From Pseudomonas tritici (lineage in GTDB: Bacteria; Pseudomonadota; Gammaproteobacteria; Pseudomonadales; Pseudomonadaceae): a DNA stretch of 64,000 bases. The notes beneath the pieces were generated by a model that was given only the letters and a program-made list of their open reading frames with translations, did not search any database and was not told where the DNA came from. Position numbers and translations under genes: made by a program. The first letter of the stretch is position 1, and each line of letters starts with the position of its first letter. Below are positions 9,224-19,748 of the stretch, piece after piece. The stretch lies in the NCBI RefSeq assembly GCF_014268275.3, contig NZ_CP077084.1, forward strand, positions 2,976,001-3,040,000, read 5' to 3'.

Positions 9224-9493
9224 TGCTTACCTCGCAAATAGCCAGTGTGTCGCGGTGTGCCAGAACGCTTGAGTCGAGGTTCTCGGCAGCAGTCAGGGCA
9301 ATTCTGAATTCTTTTTGCGAGCAATGGAACTTTTTTATTTTTGAAGGTCGTGTGACTTTTTGTGCAGTGATGCTGAAATGATGGCAAATTTTTTGTCATG
9401 AAACTACAGGTATCCGCGCTGGACTAACCCTCATTAGCCTCATTGCGCTATAAACTATGTCACACATTTTTTAGTAGTTAGGAGCATCAGCAC
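9224..9493 (+). promoter_or_regulatory. Divergent promoter region of the gnd operon
   Basis: AT-richer 270-base gap between the 59-aa gene and gnd, with no convincing gene. A TATAAACT sequence near 9450 could be a -10 element for gnd. The gnd ribosome site AGGAG is at 9480-9484. No operator could be assigned. Confidence 0.4.
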
Positions 9494-10477
9494 ATGCAAC
9501 TGGGGATTATTGGACTAGGCCGCATGGGCGGGAATATTGCACGGCGCCTGATGCTCAATGGGCATACCACCGTTGTTTACGACCGTAACGAAGCATTTGT
9601 AAAAGGCTTGAGCGAAGAGGGCGCCACTGGCGTTGCTGACCTTAAGGCCCTGGTTGCCGGGCTGCAAAAGCCACGCACCGTGTGGGTAATGTTGCCGGCA
9701 GGCGCGCCTACCGAAGACACCATCAACGAACTGAGCACACTGCTGGAAGACGGTGATGCAATCATCGACGGCGGCAACACCAACTATAAGGACGACGTTC
9801 GCCGGGCCAAGGCGCTGGCGGAAAAAGGCCTGCACTATGTCGACGTCGGTACTTCCGGCGGCGTCTGGGGCCTGGAGCGTGGCTACTGCATGATGATCGG
9901 TGGCGATACCGGGACCGTGCAGCGCCTTGATCCTATCTTCAAGAGCCTGGCCCCGGGCCTGGGCAACATTCCGCGCACCAAGGACCGTTCTGCCAGCGCT
10001 GACCCTCGCGCCGAGCAGGGCTATATCCACGCCGGCCCTGCGGGCTCCGGGCATTTCGTCAAGATGATCCACAATGGCATCGAATACGGGATGATGCAGG
10101 CGTTCGCCGAGGGTTTTGACATCCTCAAGACCAAGAATTCGGAAAACCTGCCGCAAGACCAGCGTTTCGACCTGAACGTTGCCGATATTGCCGAAGTCTG
10201 GCGCCGTGGCAGTGTGGTGTCGTCCTGGCTGCTGGACCTGACCGCCGACGCCTTGGCCACCGACCCGAAACTCGACGGTTACTCCGGTTCCGTTGCCGAC
10301 AGTGGCGAAGGCCGCTGGACCATCGAAGCCGCCATGGAACAAGCCGTGCCAGTGCCCGTACTGTCCACCTCGCTGTTCGCCCGATTCCGCTCGCGCCAGC
10401 AGAGCACGTACGGTGACAAAATGCTCTCAGCCATGCGCTTCGGCTTTGGTGGTCACGTGGAGACTTCCAAAAAATGA
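9494..10477 (+). CDS. gnd: 6-phosphogluconate dehydrogenase, short (GndA/YqeC) type
   Basis: Oxidises 6-phosphogluconate to ribulose 5-phosphate with CO2 release. The 327-aa length identifies the short bacterial form rather than the 470-aa enzyme. The N-terminal Rossmann motif is [16 protein letters not shown]; the substrate segment [22 protein letters not shown] and the catalytic [16 protein letters not shown] follow in order. AGGAG precedes the ATG by nine bases. The stop overlaps the zwf start by four bases (ATGA), so the two are translationally coupled in one operon of the oxidative pentose phosphate route. Confidence 0.95.
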   Translation: MQLGIIGLGRMGGNIARRLMLNGHTTVVYDRNEAFVKGLSEEGATGVADLKALVAGLQKPRTVWVMLPAGAPTEDTINELSTLLEDGDAIIDGGNTNYKDDVRRAKALAEKGLHYVDVGTSGGVWGLERGYCMMIGGDTGTVQRLDPIFKSLAPGLGNIPRTKDRSASADPRAEQGYIHAGPAGSGHFVKMIHNGIEYGMMQAFAEGFDILKTKNSENLPQDQRFDLNVADIAEVWRRGSVVSSWLLDLTADALATDPKLDGYSGSVADSGEGRWTIEAAMEQAVPVPVLSTSLFARFRSRQQSTYGDKMLSAMRFGFGGHVETSKK

Positions 10478-11997
10478 CCGCCAACGGCAAAAAAACCAAG
10501 GCCGAACCCGCACCTCCGACCACCTTGTTTCTGTTTGGCGCCCATGGCGACCTGGTCAAGCGCCTGCTCATGCCGGCGCTGTACAACCTCAGTCGTGATG
10601 GGCTGCTGGGCGACGGCTTGCGCATCGTCGGCGTTGATCACAACGCGATCAGCGACGCCGATTTCGCCAAGAAACTCGAAGACTTCATTCGCACCGAAGC
10701 GGCGAGCAAGGTCAAGGGGAATGCGGATAACGCCCTGGACCCACAATTGTGGGCGCAGTTGGCCAAGGGCATCAGCTACGTCGAGGGTGATTTTCTCGAC
10801 GACAGCACCTACGCCGACATCGGCAAGAAGATCGCCGACAGCGGCACCGGCAACGCGGTGTTCTACCTGGCCACCGCACCGCGTTTTTTCAGCGACGTGG
10901 TGCAGCGCCTGGGCAGTGCTGGCCTGCTGACGGAAACCGATGACAGCTTCCGTCGCGTGGTGATCGAAAAACCTTTCGGCTCCGACCTGGCCACCGCCGA
11001 AGCGCTGAATGCCAGCCTGCTCAAAGTGATGAGCGAGAAGCAGATCTATCGCATCGACCATTACTTGGGCAAGGAGACGGTGCAGAACATCATGATCAGC
11101 CGTTTCTCCAACGTGCTGTTCGAAGCGTTCTGGAACAACCATTACATCGACCACGTGCAAATCACCGCCGCCGAAACCGTCGGCGTTGAAACCCGTGGCA
11201 ATTTCTTCGAGAAGACCGGCACCCTGCGCGACATGGTACCCAATCACTTGTTCCAACTGCTGGCAATGGTGGCGATGGAGCCACCTGCCGCCTTTGGTGC
11301 CGACGCCGTGCGCGGTGAAAAAGCCAAGGTGATTGGCGCCGTACGCCCCTGGTCATTGGAAGATGCGCGGACCAACTCGGTACGCGGGCAGTACACCGCC
11401 GGTGAAATCGGCGGTAAGCCACTGCCGGGTTACCGCGAAGAAGCCAACGTTGCACCTGACAGCAGCACTGAGACCTTCGTCGCCCTCAAGGTGATGATCG
11501 ACAACTGGCGCTGGGTCGGCGTGCCGTTCTACCTGCGCACCGGCAAGCGCATGAGCGTGCGCGACACCGAAATCGTGATCTGCTTCAAGCCGGCACCCTA
11601 TGCACAGTTTCGCGATACCGAAGTCGATGAGCTCAAGCCCACCTACCTGAAAATCCAGATCCAGCCGAATGAAGGCATGTGGTTCGACCTGCTGGCAAAA
11701 AAGCCCGGGCCGACCCTGGACATGGCCAACATCCAGCTGGGTTTTGCCTACAAGGACTTCTTCGAGATGCAGCCCTCGACCGGGTACGAAACGCTGATCT
11801 ACGACTGCATGACCGGCGACCAGACCTTGTTCCAGCGTGCGGACAACATCGAAAACGGCTGGCGCGCCGTGCAGCCCTTCCTCGATGCGTGGCAGGAAGA
11901 TGACGGGATCCAGGCCTACAAGGCGGGTGAAGATGGGCCTGCAGCCGCCGATGCGTTGCTGGCCCGTGATGGCCGTGCCTGGCACAGCCTCGGATGA
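10474..11997 (+). CDS. zwf: Glucose-6-phosphate 1-dehydrogenase
   Basis: Converts glucose 6-phosphate to 6-phosphogluconolactone. The active-site signature [13 protein letters not shown] is intact near residue 190, and the NAD(P) domain precedes it. At 507 aa it has a slightly long, lysine-rich N-terminus. The usual GASGDL nucleotide motif reads [11 protein letters not shown] here. Pseudomonads have several Zwf isozymes; pairing with the short gnd points to the ZwfB-type locus of P. putida, an inference from gene order. It is coupled by ATGA overlaps at both ends. Confidence 0.95.
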   Translation: MTANGKKTKAEPAPPTTLFLFGAHGDLVKRLLMPALYNLSRDGLLGDGLRIVGVDHNAISDADFAKKLEDFIRTEAASKVKGNADNALDPQLWAQLAKGISYVEGDFLDDSTYADIGKKIADSGTGNAVFYLATAPRFFSDVVQRLGSAGLLTETDDSFRRVVIEKPFGSDLATAEALNASLLKVMSEKQIYRIDHYLGKETVQNIMISRFSNVLFEAFWNNHYIDHVQITAAETVGVETRGNFFEKTGTLRDMVPNHLFQLLAMVAMEPPAAFGADAVRGEKAKVIGAVRPWSLEDARTNSVRGQYTAGEIGGKPLPGYREEANVAPDSSTETFVALKVMIDNWRWVGVPFYLRTGKRMSVRDTEIVICFKPAPYAQFRDTEVDELKPTYLKIQIQPNEGMWFDLLAKKPGPTLDMANIQLGFAYKDFFEMQPSTGYETLIYDCMTGDQTLFQRADNIENGWRAVQPFLDAWQEDDGIQAYKAGEDGPAAADALLARDGRAWHSLG

Positions 11998-12818
11998 GTG
12001 ACGCAGCGATTCATCCCATCCGTTTTATCCTCAGTGATGTGGACGGCACGTTGTTGCATCCTGATCACAGCCTCAGCCAGCGCACTGCCGATGCCGTGCG
12101 CGCCTTGCGCGACAGTGGGGTGTTTTTCAGCCTGGCCAGCGGGCGACCGCCCAAGGCCATGCTGCACCTGATCGAAACCTTCGGCATCGATGTGCCGGTG
12201 GCGGGCTTTAACGGTGGCACGCTGATCAACCCGGATGGCAGCATCCTGGTCGCCCACCATCTGCCGGCAGAAGCGGCGCTGGTCACCCTGGCGCTGTTTT
12301 CAGCGGAGCCGGAGGTGGAAGTGTGGGTGTTTGCCGATGGCGACTGGCTGCGCCGTGACCCGCCAGGGCCGATGGAGCAGCGCGAAGCCGATGGTCTGGG
12401 ATACGGGCCGGTAGTGGTGGAGAGTTTTGAGCCGTACCTGGACCGGATCGACAAGATTGTCGCTGCCAGCAACAACACGCAATTGCTGGTGGAGCTGGAA
12501 GCGCAGCTGCAGCCCAAGGTGCAGGGGTTGGCCCAAGTGTCACGCTCGCAACCGGTGTACCTGGATGTCACCGCGATGTTGGCCAACAAGGGCGAGGCCT
12601 TGAAAACCCTGGCGGCGCACCTTGGGGTCCCCTTGGAGCAGACGGCGGCTATCGGCGATGGTGGCAATGACCCGGCGATGTTTCATGTAGCCGCGTTATC
12701 GATTGCCATGGGGCAGGCTGAAGAAACCGTCAAGCGCCAGGCCAGTGTGGTCACTGGCAGCAATCTCGAAGACGGCGCTGCCGAAGCGATCGAGCGGTTT
12801 ATTCTCGCGAAGCGATAA
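11994..12818 (+). CDS. Cof-type HAD-IIB sugar phosphatase
   Basis: Cytoplasmic hydrolase of 274 aa. Motif I is SDVDGTL near residue 14, motif II is SLASGRP, the cap contains the C2B region, and motif IV is GDGGNDPAMF near 222. The start overlaps the zwf stop (ATGA), making it the third gene of the gnd-zwf operon. Family members remove phosphate from hexose phosphates, phosphogluconate-type compounds or pyridoxal phosphate; the operon suggests housekeeping of a pentose-phosphate metabolite, but the substrate is not shown. Confidence 0.9.
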   Translation: MSDAAIHPIRFILSDVDGTLLHPDHSLSQRTADAVRALRDSGVFFSLASGRPPKAMLHLIETFGIDVPVAGFNGGTLINPDGSILVAHHLPAEAALVTLALFSAEPEVEVWVFADGDWLRRDPPGPMEQREADGLGYGPVVVESFEPYLDRIDKIVAASNNTQLLVELEAQLQPKVQGLAQVSRSQPVYLDVTAMLANKGEALKTLAAHLGVPLEQTAAIGDGGNDPAMFHVAALSIAMGQAEETVKRQASVVTGSNLEDGAAEAIERFILAKR

Positions 12819-12839
12819 GCGGTTTTCGCTCTAACACTG

Positions 12840-12873
12840 AACTTGCGCTCATTTAAACCGATGAGCGCAAGTT
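12840..12873. terminator. Perfect 13-bp hairpin between convergent genes
   Basis: AACTTGCGCTCAT pairs perfectly with ATGAGCGCAAGTT around an 8-base loop. It lies between the HAD gene and the convergent 86-aa gene, so it probably terminates both, although T-runs are absent. Confidence 0.65.
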
Positions 12874-12884
12874 ACAGCGTTGGA

Positions 12885-13145
12885 TTACTTGGGCATTGCC
12901 CAGGATTGCAACTGATGGCCATCTTTATCGAGCTCGGCACGGGCTTGCAACAGCAAGTTTTCCAACTGCGTCGGGTCGGTATAGGCACTTGAGGACAGTT
13001 GTTTGCTGCCGATGCGGGTATTGGTGCGGTCGATGACACTCAGGCTCAGGGCGCCGTTGCCATCGTGCCAAGCCACGCACTGAAAGGGTTGGAAGGCACG
13101 GTCTGCGATCAAAAGAGCTTCGTTGATGCGGAGCGGGGCGTTCAT
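12885..13145 (-). CDS. Conserved small protein, unknown function
   Basis: Soluble 86-aa protein beginning MNAPLRINEALLIADRAF, without signal peptide or membrane helix. The middle has alternating hydrophobic residues (LSLSVIDRTNTRIG) suggesting strands, then a charged helix (LENLLLQARAELDKDG). It is convergent with the gnd-zwf operon. The start ATG at 13145 has GAGAGAA eight bases upstream. I do not recognise the family. Confidence 0.65.
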   Translation of the reverse strand: MNAPLRINEALLIADRAFQPFQCVAWHDGNGALSLSVIDRTNTRIGSKQLSSSAYTDPTQLENLLLQARAELDKDGHQLQSWAMPK

Positions 13146-13488
13146 GTGGGTTCTCTCTCATTGCCCATTCAAGTGAGTGCCGGCGGTTGGGCTGACCGTG
13201 CGGCGGGTTACTTGTACTGATGCACGATGGCCGGGTACGGGTCACATATTAGAACAACTATTTTCAACATTTAGTGATTAACGTCATGTAAGCGGCTGTT
13301 TTGAAAGCTGATTGAAAGTTTCAGCGTCGCGTAACTTTTATCGGCTCGAACGCAAGGAGATGGCTTTCTGCCCAGACTTATAGCGAAACGTTACAAGGAC
13401 TGCGTCAAGACCTTGCTAGGGTTAGCAACAGACGTTCCAAACTGTTGTTTCTAAATAAATTTAATGATTTTGACGCCAAGGAACAGTC
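13146..13488 (+). promoter_or_regulatory. Upstream region of the sigma-54 activator gene
   Basis: A 343-base gap with no gene seen. It contains an imperfect palindrome at about 13304-13323 (GCTGA..TTGAAAGTT..TCAGC) whose half sites resemble the palindrome upstream of fapA, so autoregulation is possible. AAGGAA lies six bases before the ATG. Confidence 0.35.
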
Positions 13489-14814
13489 ATGGGTGGACCC
13501 CCCGTTCAACGCCGATTGCTAGTAGTTGATCCTTGTGATGACTGCCACGGGCTGCTGCCCGGTTTGCGCACGGCGGGGTGGGAAGTCGACAGTTGCAGCT
13601 TGGACGCGGTGGGCGACCGATCCTGCGACGTCGGCCTACTGCGCTTGCAGCCCGCTCACCTGGAACGACCCGAAGCCGTCAAAGAGCTGATCGGCCGCAG
13701 TGGGACCGAGTGGATCGCCGTGCTCGACCAGGATGTGCTACGGCTGCAGAACTTCGGTGACTTTGTCTGCGAATGGTTCTTTGACTTCCATACCTTGCCC
13801 TTCGACGTCGCCCGCGTGCAGGTGACCCTGGGCCGTGCCTTTGGCATGGGACGGTTGCGGGGCAAGGGCCATACCCCGGTGGACGAGCCCGAGCACGAAT
13901 TGCTCGGTGACAGCCGGCCCATTCGCGAACTGCGCAAATTATTGTCGAAACTGGCGCCTACCGAATCTCCCGTGTTGATTCGAGGCGACAGCGGCACCGG
14001 CAAAGAGCTGGTGGCCAAGACCCTTCATCGCCAATCCCAGCGGCATGCCAAGCCGTTTGTGGCGATCAACTGCGGTGCGATCCCTGAACACTTGATTCAA
14101 TCCGAATTGTTCGGCCATGAAAAAGGTGCGTTCACCGGCGCCCATCAACGCAAGGTCGGGCGAATCGAGGCGGCCAATGGCGGCACGTTGTTCCTGGATG
14201 AAATTGGCGATCTGCCGATGGAGCTGCAAGCCAATCTCTTGCGGTTTCTCCAGGAAAAGCAGATCGAGCGGGTCGGCGGCAGCCAGCCGATCCCGGTGGA
14301 TGTGCGGGTATTGGCCGCCACCCACGTCGACCTGGAAGCCGCGGTGGAGAAGGGCACCTTTCGCGAAGACTTGTATTACCGCCTCAATGTCCTGCAAGTG
14401 GTGACCGCACCGTTGCGCGACCGCCATGGCGACATCGCGATGCTGGCCAACCACTTTTCACGTTTCTACAGTCAGGAAACCGGTCGTCGCCCGCGTAGTT
14501 TCAGTGATGACGCCCTCGTCGCGATGGGCGAGCACTCTTGGCCTGGCAATGTGCGCGAGTTGGCCAACCGCGTACGCCGCGGGCTGGTGCTCGCCGAAGG
14601 ACGCCAGATCGAAGCCGTTGATCTGGGGTTGCACGGCCAGCAGGCAATTTCGCCGCCCATGGCTACACTGGAAGACTATAAGCACCGCGCCGAACGCCAG
14701 GCGCTGTGCGACGTGCTCAATCGGCACAGCGACAACTTGAGTGTGGCGGCCCGTGTACTGGGCGTTTCCCGGCCCACGTTCTACCGGTTGCTGCACAAAC
14801 ACCAGATCCGCTAG
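13489..14814 (+). CDS. Sigma-54-dependent transcriptional activator (FleQ/VpsR-like)
   Basis: Enhancer-binding protein of 441 aa. The N-terminal 135 residues form a degenerate receiver-like domain: a typical Asp pocket is not evident, so phosphorylation is doubtful. The AAA+ domain has Walker A GDSGTGKE (166-173), GAFTGA (213-218) for sigma-54 contact, and Walker B TLFLDEIGDL. A Fis-type helix-turn-helix (LSVAARVLGVSRPTFYRLL) ends the protein. It resembles FleQ/VpsR proteins that bind c-di-GMP, but binding cannot be read here. It converges on the fap operon, whose promoter is a sigma-54 type, so it is the obvious candidate regulator. Confidence 0.88.
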   Translation: MGGPPVQRRLLVVDPCDDCHGLLPGLRTAGWEVDSCSLDAVGDRSCDVGLLRLQPAHLERPEAVKELIGRSGTEWIAVLDQDVLRLQNFGDFVCEWFFDFHTLPFDVARVQVTLGRAFGMGRLRGKGHTPVDEPEHELLGDSRPIRELRKLLSKLAPTESPVLIRGDSGTGKELVAKTLHRQSQRHAKPFVAINCGAIPEHLIQSELFGHEKGAFTGAHQRKVGRIEAANGGTLFLDEIGDLPMELQANLLRFLQEKQIERVGGSQPIPVDVRVLAATHVDLEAAVEKGTFREDLYYRLNVLQVVTAPLRDRHGDIAMLANHFSRFYSQETGRRPRSFSDDALVAMGEHSWPGNVRELANRVRRGLVLAEGRQIEAVDLGLHGQQAISPPMATLEDYKHRAERQALCDVLNRHSDNLSVAARVLGVSRPTFYRLLHKHQIR

Positions 14815-14827
14815 GGCGGGTAAACCG

Positions 14828-14865
14828 AAAAGCCCCGCAACGACCCTTATCGTTGCGGGGCTTTT
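14828..14865. terminator. Bidirectional intrinsic terminator
   Basis: A perfect 16-bp stem, AAAAGCCCCGCAACGA pairing with TCGTTGCGGGGCTTTT, around a 6-base loop. A/T runs on both sides serve both the activator gene and the convergent fapF. Confidence 0.92.
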
Positions 14866-14899
14866 CCTTGTGCGCTGTATTTACTTGGGCTGCGTGGTG

Positions 14900-16222
<1,323 letters not shown>

Positions 16223-16253
16223 CTAATGCGAAAGTGTCGAGGGTCAGCGTAGT

Positions 16254-16997
16254 TCAATACCCGAGAGTACGTAGGCCTTTGAGTTGGTCCAGATTGCAGT
16301 TCAATGCCGGGTTGGTCAGGCCGTTGTTCATCACCACATTGAGCTGGGTCATGTTGGTGACGAAGTTTCTATCGCCGGTCAACACCGTGCCTTGGAGCAC
16401 TTGCCCGCCGCCAATCTGCTGGAGGCTGTTGCCCTGGTTATGATTGCCTTGGATCGCCATCTGCAAGCCGCCATTGTTGGCCGATACGCTCACACGGCCG
16501 GCCGCGCTGTCGCCGCTGACTGTGCCACCTGCCACCAGCACTTGCCCCGATTGCACGATGTTGGACGGGGCGAAGCCATTCTCTGTGACGTTGATACCGA
16601 CATTGTTGTAGGCGGTGTTGCCATCGCCGGCGGTGCGTACGCTTTGGGTCACGCCCGTGCCGGTGCCCAGGCCTGCGCCCCCGACCACGTTACCGGTGCC
16701 GGTATTCTGGTGGGTGCCCGTGCCGGACGAGCCGGTGGTCTGCACGTAAAACTGCGGTGTGAGGGTGGACGAGTCGACTTGCATGCTGGCCTTGCCGGTG
16801 ATGGTGTCGCCTATGGCATTGGTCCAGGTGCTGCTCATGACAATACCGAAACTGATAATCCGCCCCGGCATCACATACCGGCCGCGCAGTTCGGCCATTT
16901 CCGAATCCTTGAGCTCAATCGGCTTGAACCCCGATGAAGCATAAGCGGGCATTGAGGCTGCCAGACACAAGACCGTCAGCCAACGGGAAGTGTTCAT
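16254..16997 (-). CDS. fapE: Amyloid-associated secreted protein FapE
   Basis: A 247-aa exported protein with a signal peptide ending at AYA. It is rich in Gly, Thr and Asn, with repeats of the GNxxQGNxxQ kind also seen in FapB and FapC. FapE is a minor component of extracted Fap fibrils. The C-terminus has a single Cys (PALNCNLDQL) rather than a CxxC pair. AGGAG lies seven bases before the start. It sits 38 bases after fapD in the operon. Confidence 0.9.
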   Translation of the reverse strand: MNTSRWLTVLCLAASMPAYASSGFKPIELKDSEMAELRGRYVMPGRIISFGIVMSSTWTNAIGDTITGKASMQVDSSTLTPQFYVQTTGSSGTGTHQNTGTGNVVGGAGLGTGTGVTQSVRTAGDGNTAYNNVGINVTENGFAPSNIVQSGQVLVAGGTVSGDSAAGRVSVSANNGGLQMAIQGNHNQGNSLQQIGGGQVLQGTVLTGDRNFVTNMTQLNVVMNNGLTNPALNCNLDQLKGLRTLGY

Positions 16998-17035
16998 CTC
17001 TTGCTCCTGGAGCGTCCTGCCCCTTGTTGCGCTTC

Positions 17036-17716
17036 TTAGAAGAAGTCGCTCTGGATGAAACCGAAGTCCATCAGCTCGGCATCGCCTACGGGCCTGAACT
17101 CATTCAACTGGTTCTTGGCGGTCAGTGGCGTGGGCGGGTCAAGCAAGGCGTTGGCCTTGTCGTAGCCTTCACCCAGCACGGCGAAGACGATGCCATTCCA
17201 GCCTTTGACGAAGTCGTCGTGTGAATAGCGCTTGTGGCCCAGCACTGGGTCACCGACATAGACCCACTCCTTGTCCGCGCGCTGCAACACCACGAAGTGC
17301 TTGTAGCCACGAATTTCCAGCAACACCACCACGGGGATCTTCACGGTCGCCAGGGTATCTGGCCCGATTTTGTAGCCCCGGGCACGCATGCCGATGCTTT
17401 CGAGGTAGCGCTTCATGTCCAGCATGGAAAAGCCCTGGGTACGTACCAGGTCCTGGTCTGCATTGACCAGCATGCCTTTGATGACGTGGTCTTCGTCTAC
17501 GTCGAGCCAATAGCCCTGGCGCAGGATGGTGGCGAGTGCCGCAGCACCGCAGCTGAAATCGGTTTTCTGTTCCACCAGGTTGGCGAACCGGCGTTCACGG
17601 ATACTCTCGACCTTTTTGTAGATGACTGCACCGCCAGGCATGGCGGAGATCGCCATGGTGCCTGCCCAGGTAGGGCCGGTGAGCAGCATCAAGAGGCTGA
17701 GGGTTGCTAAGCGCAT
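17036..17716 (-). CDS. fapD: C39-family peptidase FapD
   Basis: Papain-like C39 peptidase of 226 aa with a signal peptide (MRLATLSLLMLL, ending near TWA). The catalytic Cys is in TDFSCGAAAL, the His in YKHFVVLQ and the Asp in VGDPVLGH, so the triad is complete. In the fap system FapD is thought to process or help export Fap proteins in the periplasm. The start at 17716 begins the signal peptide; an upstream in-frame ATG at 17779 overlaps the terminator after fapC and is less likely. Confidence 0.92.
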   Translation of the reverse strand: MRLATLSLLMLLTGPTWAGTMAISAMPGGAVIYKKVESIRERRFANLVEQKTDFSCGAAALATILRQGYWLDVDEDHVIKGMLVNADQDLVRTQGFSMLDMKRYLESIGMRARGYKIGPDTLATVKIPVVVLLEIRGYKHFVVLQRADKEWVYVGDPVLGHKRYSHDDFVKGWNGIVFAVLGEGYDKANALLDPPTPLTAKNQLNEFRPVGDAELMDFGFIQSDFF

Positions 17717-17758
17717 GATCGTATGACCTGCTGGGTACTGATACAAAAACCAGGAAAT

Positions 17759-17784
17759 AAAAAAGGGCCTTGTTGCCAAGGCCC
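17759..17784 (-). terminator. Intercistronic intrinsic terminator between fapC and fapD
   Basis: On the minus strand the sequence reads GGGCCTTG, a 4-base loop, CAAGGCCC, then six T. It starts 7 bases after the fapC stop and ends about 42 bases before fapD. Partial read-through would give more fapABC than fapDEF transcript. Confidence 0.88.
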
Positions 17785-17791
17785 CGTTGGA

Positions 17792-18529
17792 TCAGAAGCG
17801 CACGCCGCTGGCGCAGACGCTGCAACCCTGGCCGATCGACAGGCTGTTGCTGCCTTGGTTGCCGGCACCGGATTGAAGGTTCACACCCACGTTGCCGGAG
17901 TTGCGGTTAATCGAGTTGTCGGCGCTGGAGTTGTTCGACACGTATTGAGGTTTGCCGTAATGGCCGTACCCGCTAGCGGCGGTATTGAGGTAGTTGTTGG
18001 CGAGCGAGTTTTGCTCGGTGTTGGCGGCGGCTGCGATGTTTTTGCCATCAGCCGTGGTGATTGCCAGGTTGTTTTTGCCTTGGTTGCCTTGACCGGCCTG
18101 GCCGTTGTAGCCCAGGTTGCCGGAGTTACCGTTAGCCGATCTATCCAAGGAGGCGTTGTTTTGAGTGCCTTTGTTGACGAAGTTGTTCAGGCCGCTGTTT
18201 TGATTCACATCGACTACGGCAAACACGGTGGCGAAGTCGCCTTTGGCGCTGGAGATGGCGCCAGAGTTGTCTGCCTGGTTACCGCTGCCGGCTTGAACGT
18301 TCACACCGACGTTACCGCTGTTCCCGGTTACCGAGTCATCGGCAGAGGCGTTATTTTCGGTTTTGGTGTCGTCGAACTTGTTGCCCGCGCTGTTTTGTAC
18401 ATCCGTAACCACGGCGGCAACAGTACCGGTTGGCTGAGGCGCTGGGTGCCAGCCACCAGCTTGAGCGGCGGCAGCCATGAGTGCGGCGAGAGCGAAAACC
18501 ATTGGTTTCAGAGCCATTTGAGGTTTCAT
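17792..18529 (-). CDS. fapC: Major functional-amyloid subunit FapC
   Basis: The main fibril protein, 245 aa with a signal peptide ending near AQA. Three imperfect repeats of about 34 residues begin NASADDS, NASLDRS and NSSADNS, and each contains a GNxGxNxQxGxGNQ core; two linkers separate them. The C-terminal CxxC motif (CSVC) is present. The linkers are short, as in the P. fluorescens UK4-type protein. AAGGAG lies eight bases before the ATG, the strongest ribosome site in the operon, matching high expression. Confidence 0.95.
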   Translation of the reverse strand: MKPQMALKPMVFALAALMAAAAQAGGWHPAPQPTGTVAAVVTDVQNSAGNKFDDTKTENNASADDSVTGNSGNVGVNVQAGSGNQADNSGAISSAKGDFATVFAVVDVNQNSGLNNFVNKGTQNNASLDRSANGNSGNLGYNGQAGQGNQGKNNLAITTADGKNIAAAANTEQNSLANNYLNTAASGYGHYGKPQYVSNNSSADNSINRNSGNVGVNLQSGAGNQGSNSLSIGQGCSVCASGVRF

Positions 18530-18596
18530 GGTGTTTCTCCTTGCTTCTAATTAGTTGGTTAAGTGTTGGTACGGTCTAACGTGTGCTACCAAGCGG

Positions 18597-19148
18597 TTAC
18601 TTGATAGTGATGCCCAGGGTGTTAGCCACTCGGTTCCCCACCCCTGCACTCTGGTTCACCTGAATCACTCCTCGGCTGCCGGTGAAGGCCTGGTCGCTTG
18701 TCACGACCTGGCGGCTGCCAGTGGTGGGGGTGAGCCCTGAGTCGGTTGCCAGCGTCGTCGTGTTCTGTTGCAACAGGACGCTGTCGTCGATGCTTTGCGG
18801 GCCAGGGTTGATGCTGATCCGCACGGCATTGATTGATTGGTTATTGGCCCCGGCGGACTGGTTGATGCCCACCATGCCGTTGCCATTGGTAAAAGAAGTG
18901 CCCTCGATCGACGCCTTGGCGTTCAGGGAGGGGTCGACCTTACCGTTCATGTTCTGGATGTTGCTGGTGGTGGCCTGGCCACCGAGTGCGACGGCACGGT
19001 TGTTGGCCATCTGCTGCTGATTGCCCGCCGCCTGGTTGATCATTACGTTGCCGTTGTAGTCTTTGCCGCTGTTGTTGATCACCGCGGTGTTGTCGGCCAT
19101 GGCCGCCGCGCTGCCCAGCAGGGCGAGAAGCAGCAGGGAACGTTTCAT
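18597..19148 (-). CDS. fapB: Amyloid nucleator/minor subunit FapB
   Basis: A 183-aa exported protein with a signal peptide ending AMA. Three repeats share the core GxVxINQxAGxxNQxxN (NVMINQAAGN, GMVGINQSAG, GVIQVNQSAG), like those in FapC. FapB is the proposed nucleator of FapC polymerisation, analogous to CsgB. The start ATG overlaps the fapA stop (TAATG), so it is translationally coupled. It lacks the C-terminal CxxC seen in FapC. Confidence 0.93.
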   Translation of the reverse strand: MKRSLLLLALLGSAAAMADNTAVINNSGKDYNGNVMINQAAGNQQQMANNRAVALGGQATTSNIQNMNGKVDPSLNAKASIEGTSFTNGNGMVGINQSAGANNQSINAVRISINPGPQSIDDSVLLQQNTTTLATDSGLTPTTGSRQVVTSDQAFTGSRGVIQVNQSAGVGNRVANTLGITIK

Positions 19149-19597
19149 TATTTGCCCCCCATCATGCTGCCGATATTGTTCAGAGGGGCCATGCCACGCT
19201 GGATCGAATCGCTGATCTGCCCGCCCACGGAGGCGCCTGCACCATGGCTGACGGCGGCGCCGGAACCGAGTGTCGACACGCTGCCTTGGGTATTATTCAA
19301 ACCGGGGATGTTGCCGTTTGGGATGATGGCGTGGGTGATGCTTGAGCCGCTGCTGATGACACCGATGTCCATGTCACTGAGCTCGCCGGTGGACCCCAGG
19401 ATCTCGCGGCTCGGGTTGGCATTGGCGGTGGAGGGGTAGGGGTCTTTGCCAAATGCAGATCGGCCATACATGTGGCCCTGTACGTCGCGGCCAGTCACGA
19501 TAACGCCGTCACCCGCATAGCTCGGAACACTGAGGCCGGCACTGAGTGCACAGCTGATCAGCAAAACGTTCATCGAACCTTGAGTGAATGTATTCAC
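19148..19597 (-). CDS. fapA: FapA, first protein of the fap operon
   Basis: An exported 149-aa protein whose signal peptide ends near SYA, followed by a Gly/Ser-rich, largely disordered mature part. In the known system FapA influences fibril composition and may act as a chaperone. The GTG at 19597 has AAGGAA eight bases upstream; an internal ATG at 19573 begins a tighter signal peptide and is an alternative start. The sigma-54 promoter lies about 55 bases upstream. Confidence 0.88.
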   Translation of the reverse strand: MNTFTQGSMNVLLISCALSAGLSVPSYAGDGVIVTGRDVQGHMYGRSAFGKDPYPSTANANPSREILGSTGELSDMDIGVISSGSSITHAIIPNGNIPGLNNTQGSVSTLGSGAAVSHGAGASVGGQISDSIQRGMAPLNNIGSMMGGK

Positions 19598-19650
19598 GGC
19601 GGCATTCCTTATTCTTCGCGCTGACCCTAAACAGCGCTGTAAGGGATAGA

Positions 19651-19664
19651 GCAGAAGCCGTGCC
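19651..19664 (-). promoter_or_regulatory. Sigma-54 (-24/-12) promoter of fapABCDEF
   Basis: On the minus strand the sequence reads GCGGCACGGCTTCTGCT. GG and GC are separated by exactly 10 bases, as in the TGGCACG-N4-TTGCW consensus. The predicted start would be near 19640, about 43 bases before fapA. Confidence 0.8.
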
Positions 19665-19726
19665 GCTTTTTATTTAGCCTTGGTATTCAATGTGTTATGG
19701 GAATTGATGGGCAAAGTGATGGCATC

Positions 19727-19748
19727 GCTGTTTCATCCATGAAACAGC
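19727..19748. promoter_or_regulatory. Perfect palindrome upstream of fapA, probable activator site
   Basis: GCTGTTTCAT and ATGAAACAGC form a perfect 10-bp inverted repeat with a CC centre. It lies about 75 bases upstream of the -24 element, a typical enhancer position for a Fis-type activator. A second palindrome, GTGGGCCCAC, is at 19755-19764. The rest of the 19598-19924 gap shows no gene. Confidence 0.7.

Noticed and set aside
13489..13900. Functional receiver domain in the fap-linked activator
   Set aside because: The acidic pocket and phospho-acceptor Asp pattern are not convincing, so phosphorylation is not claimed.
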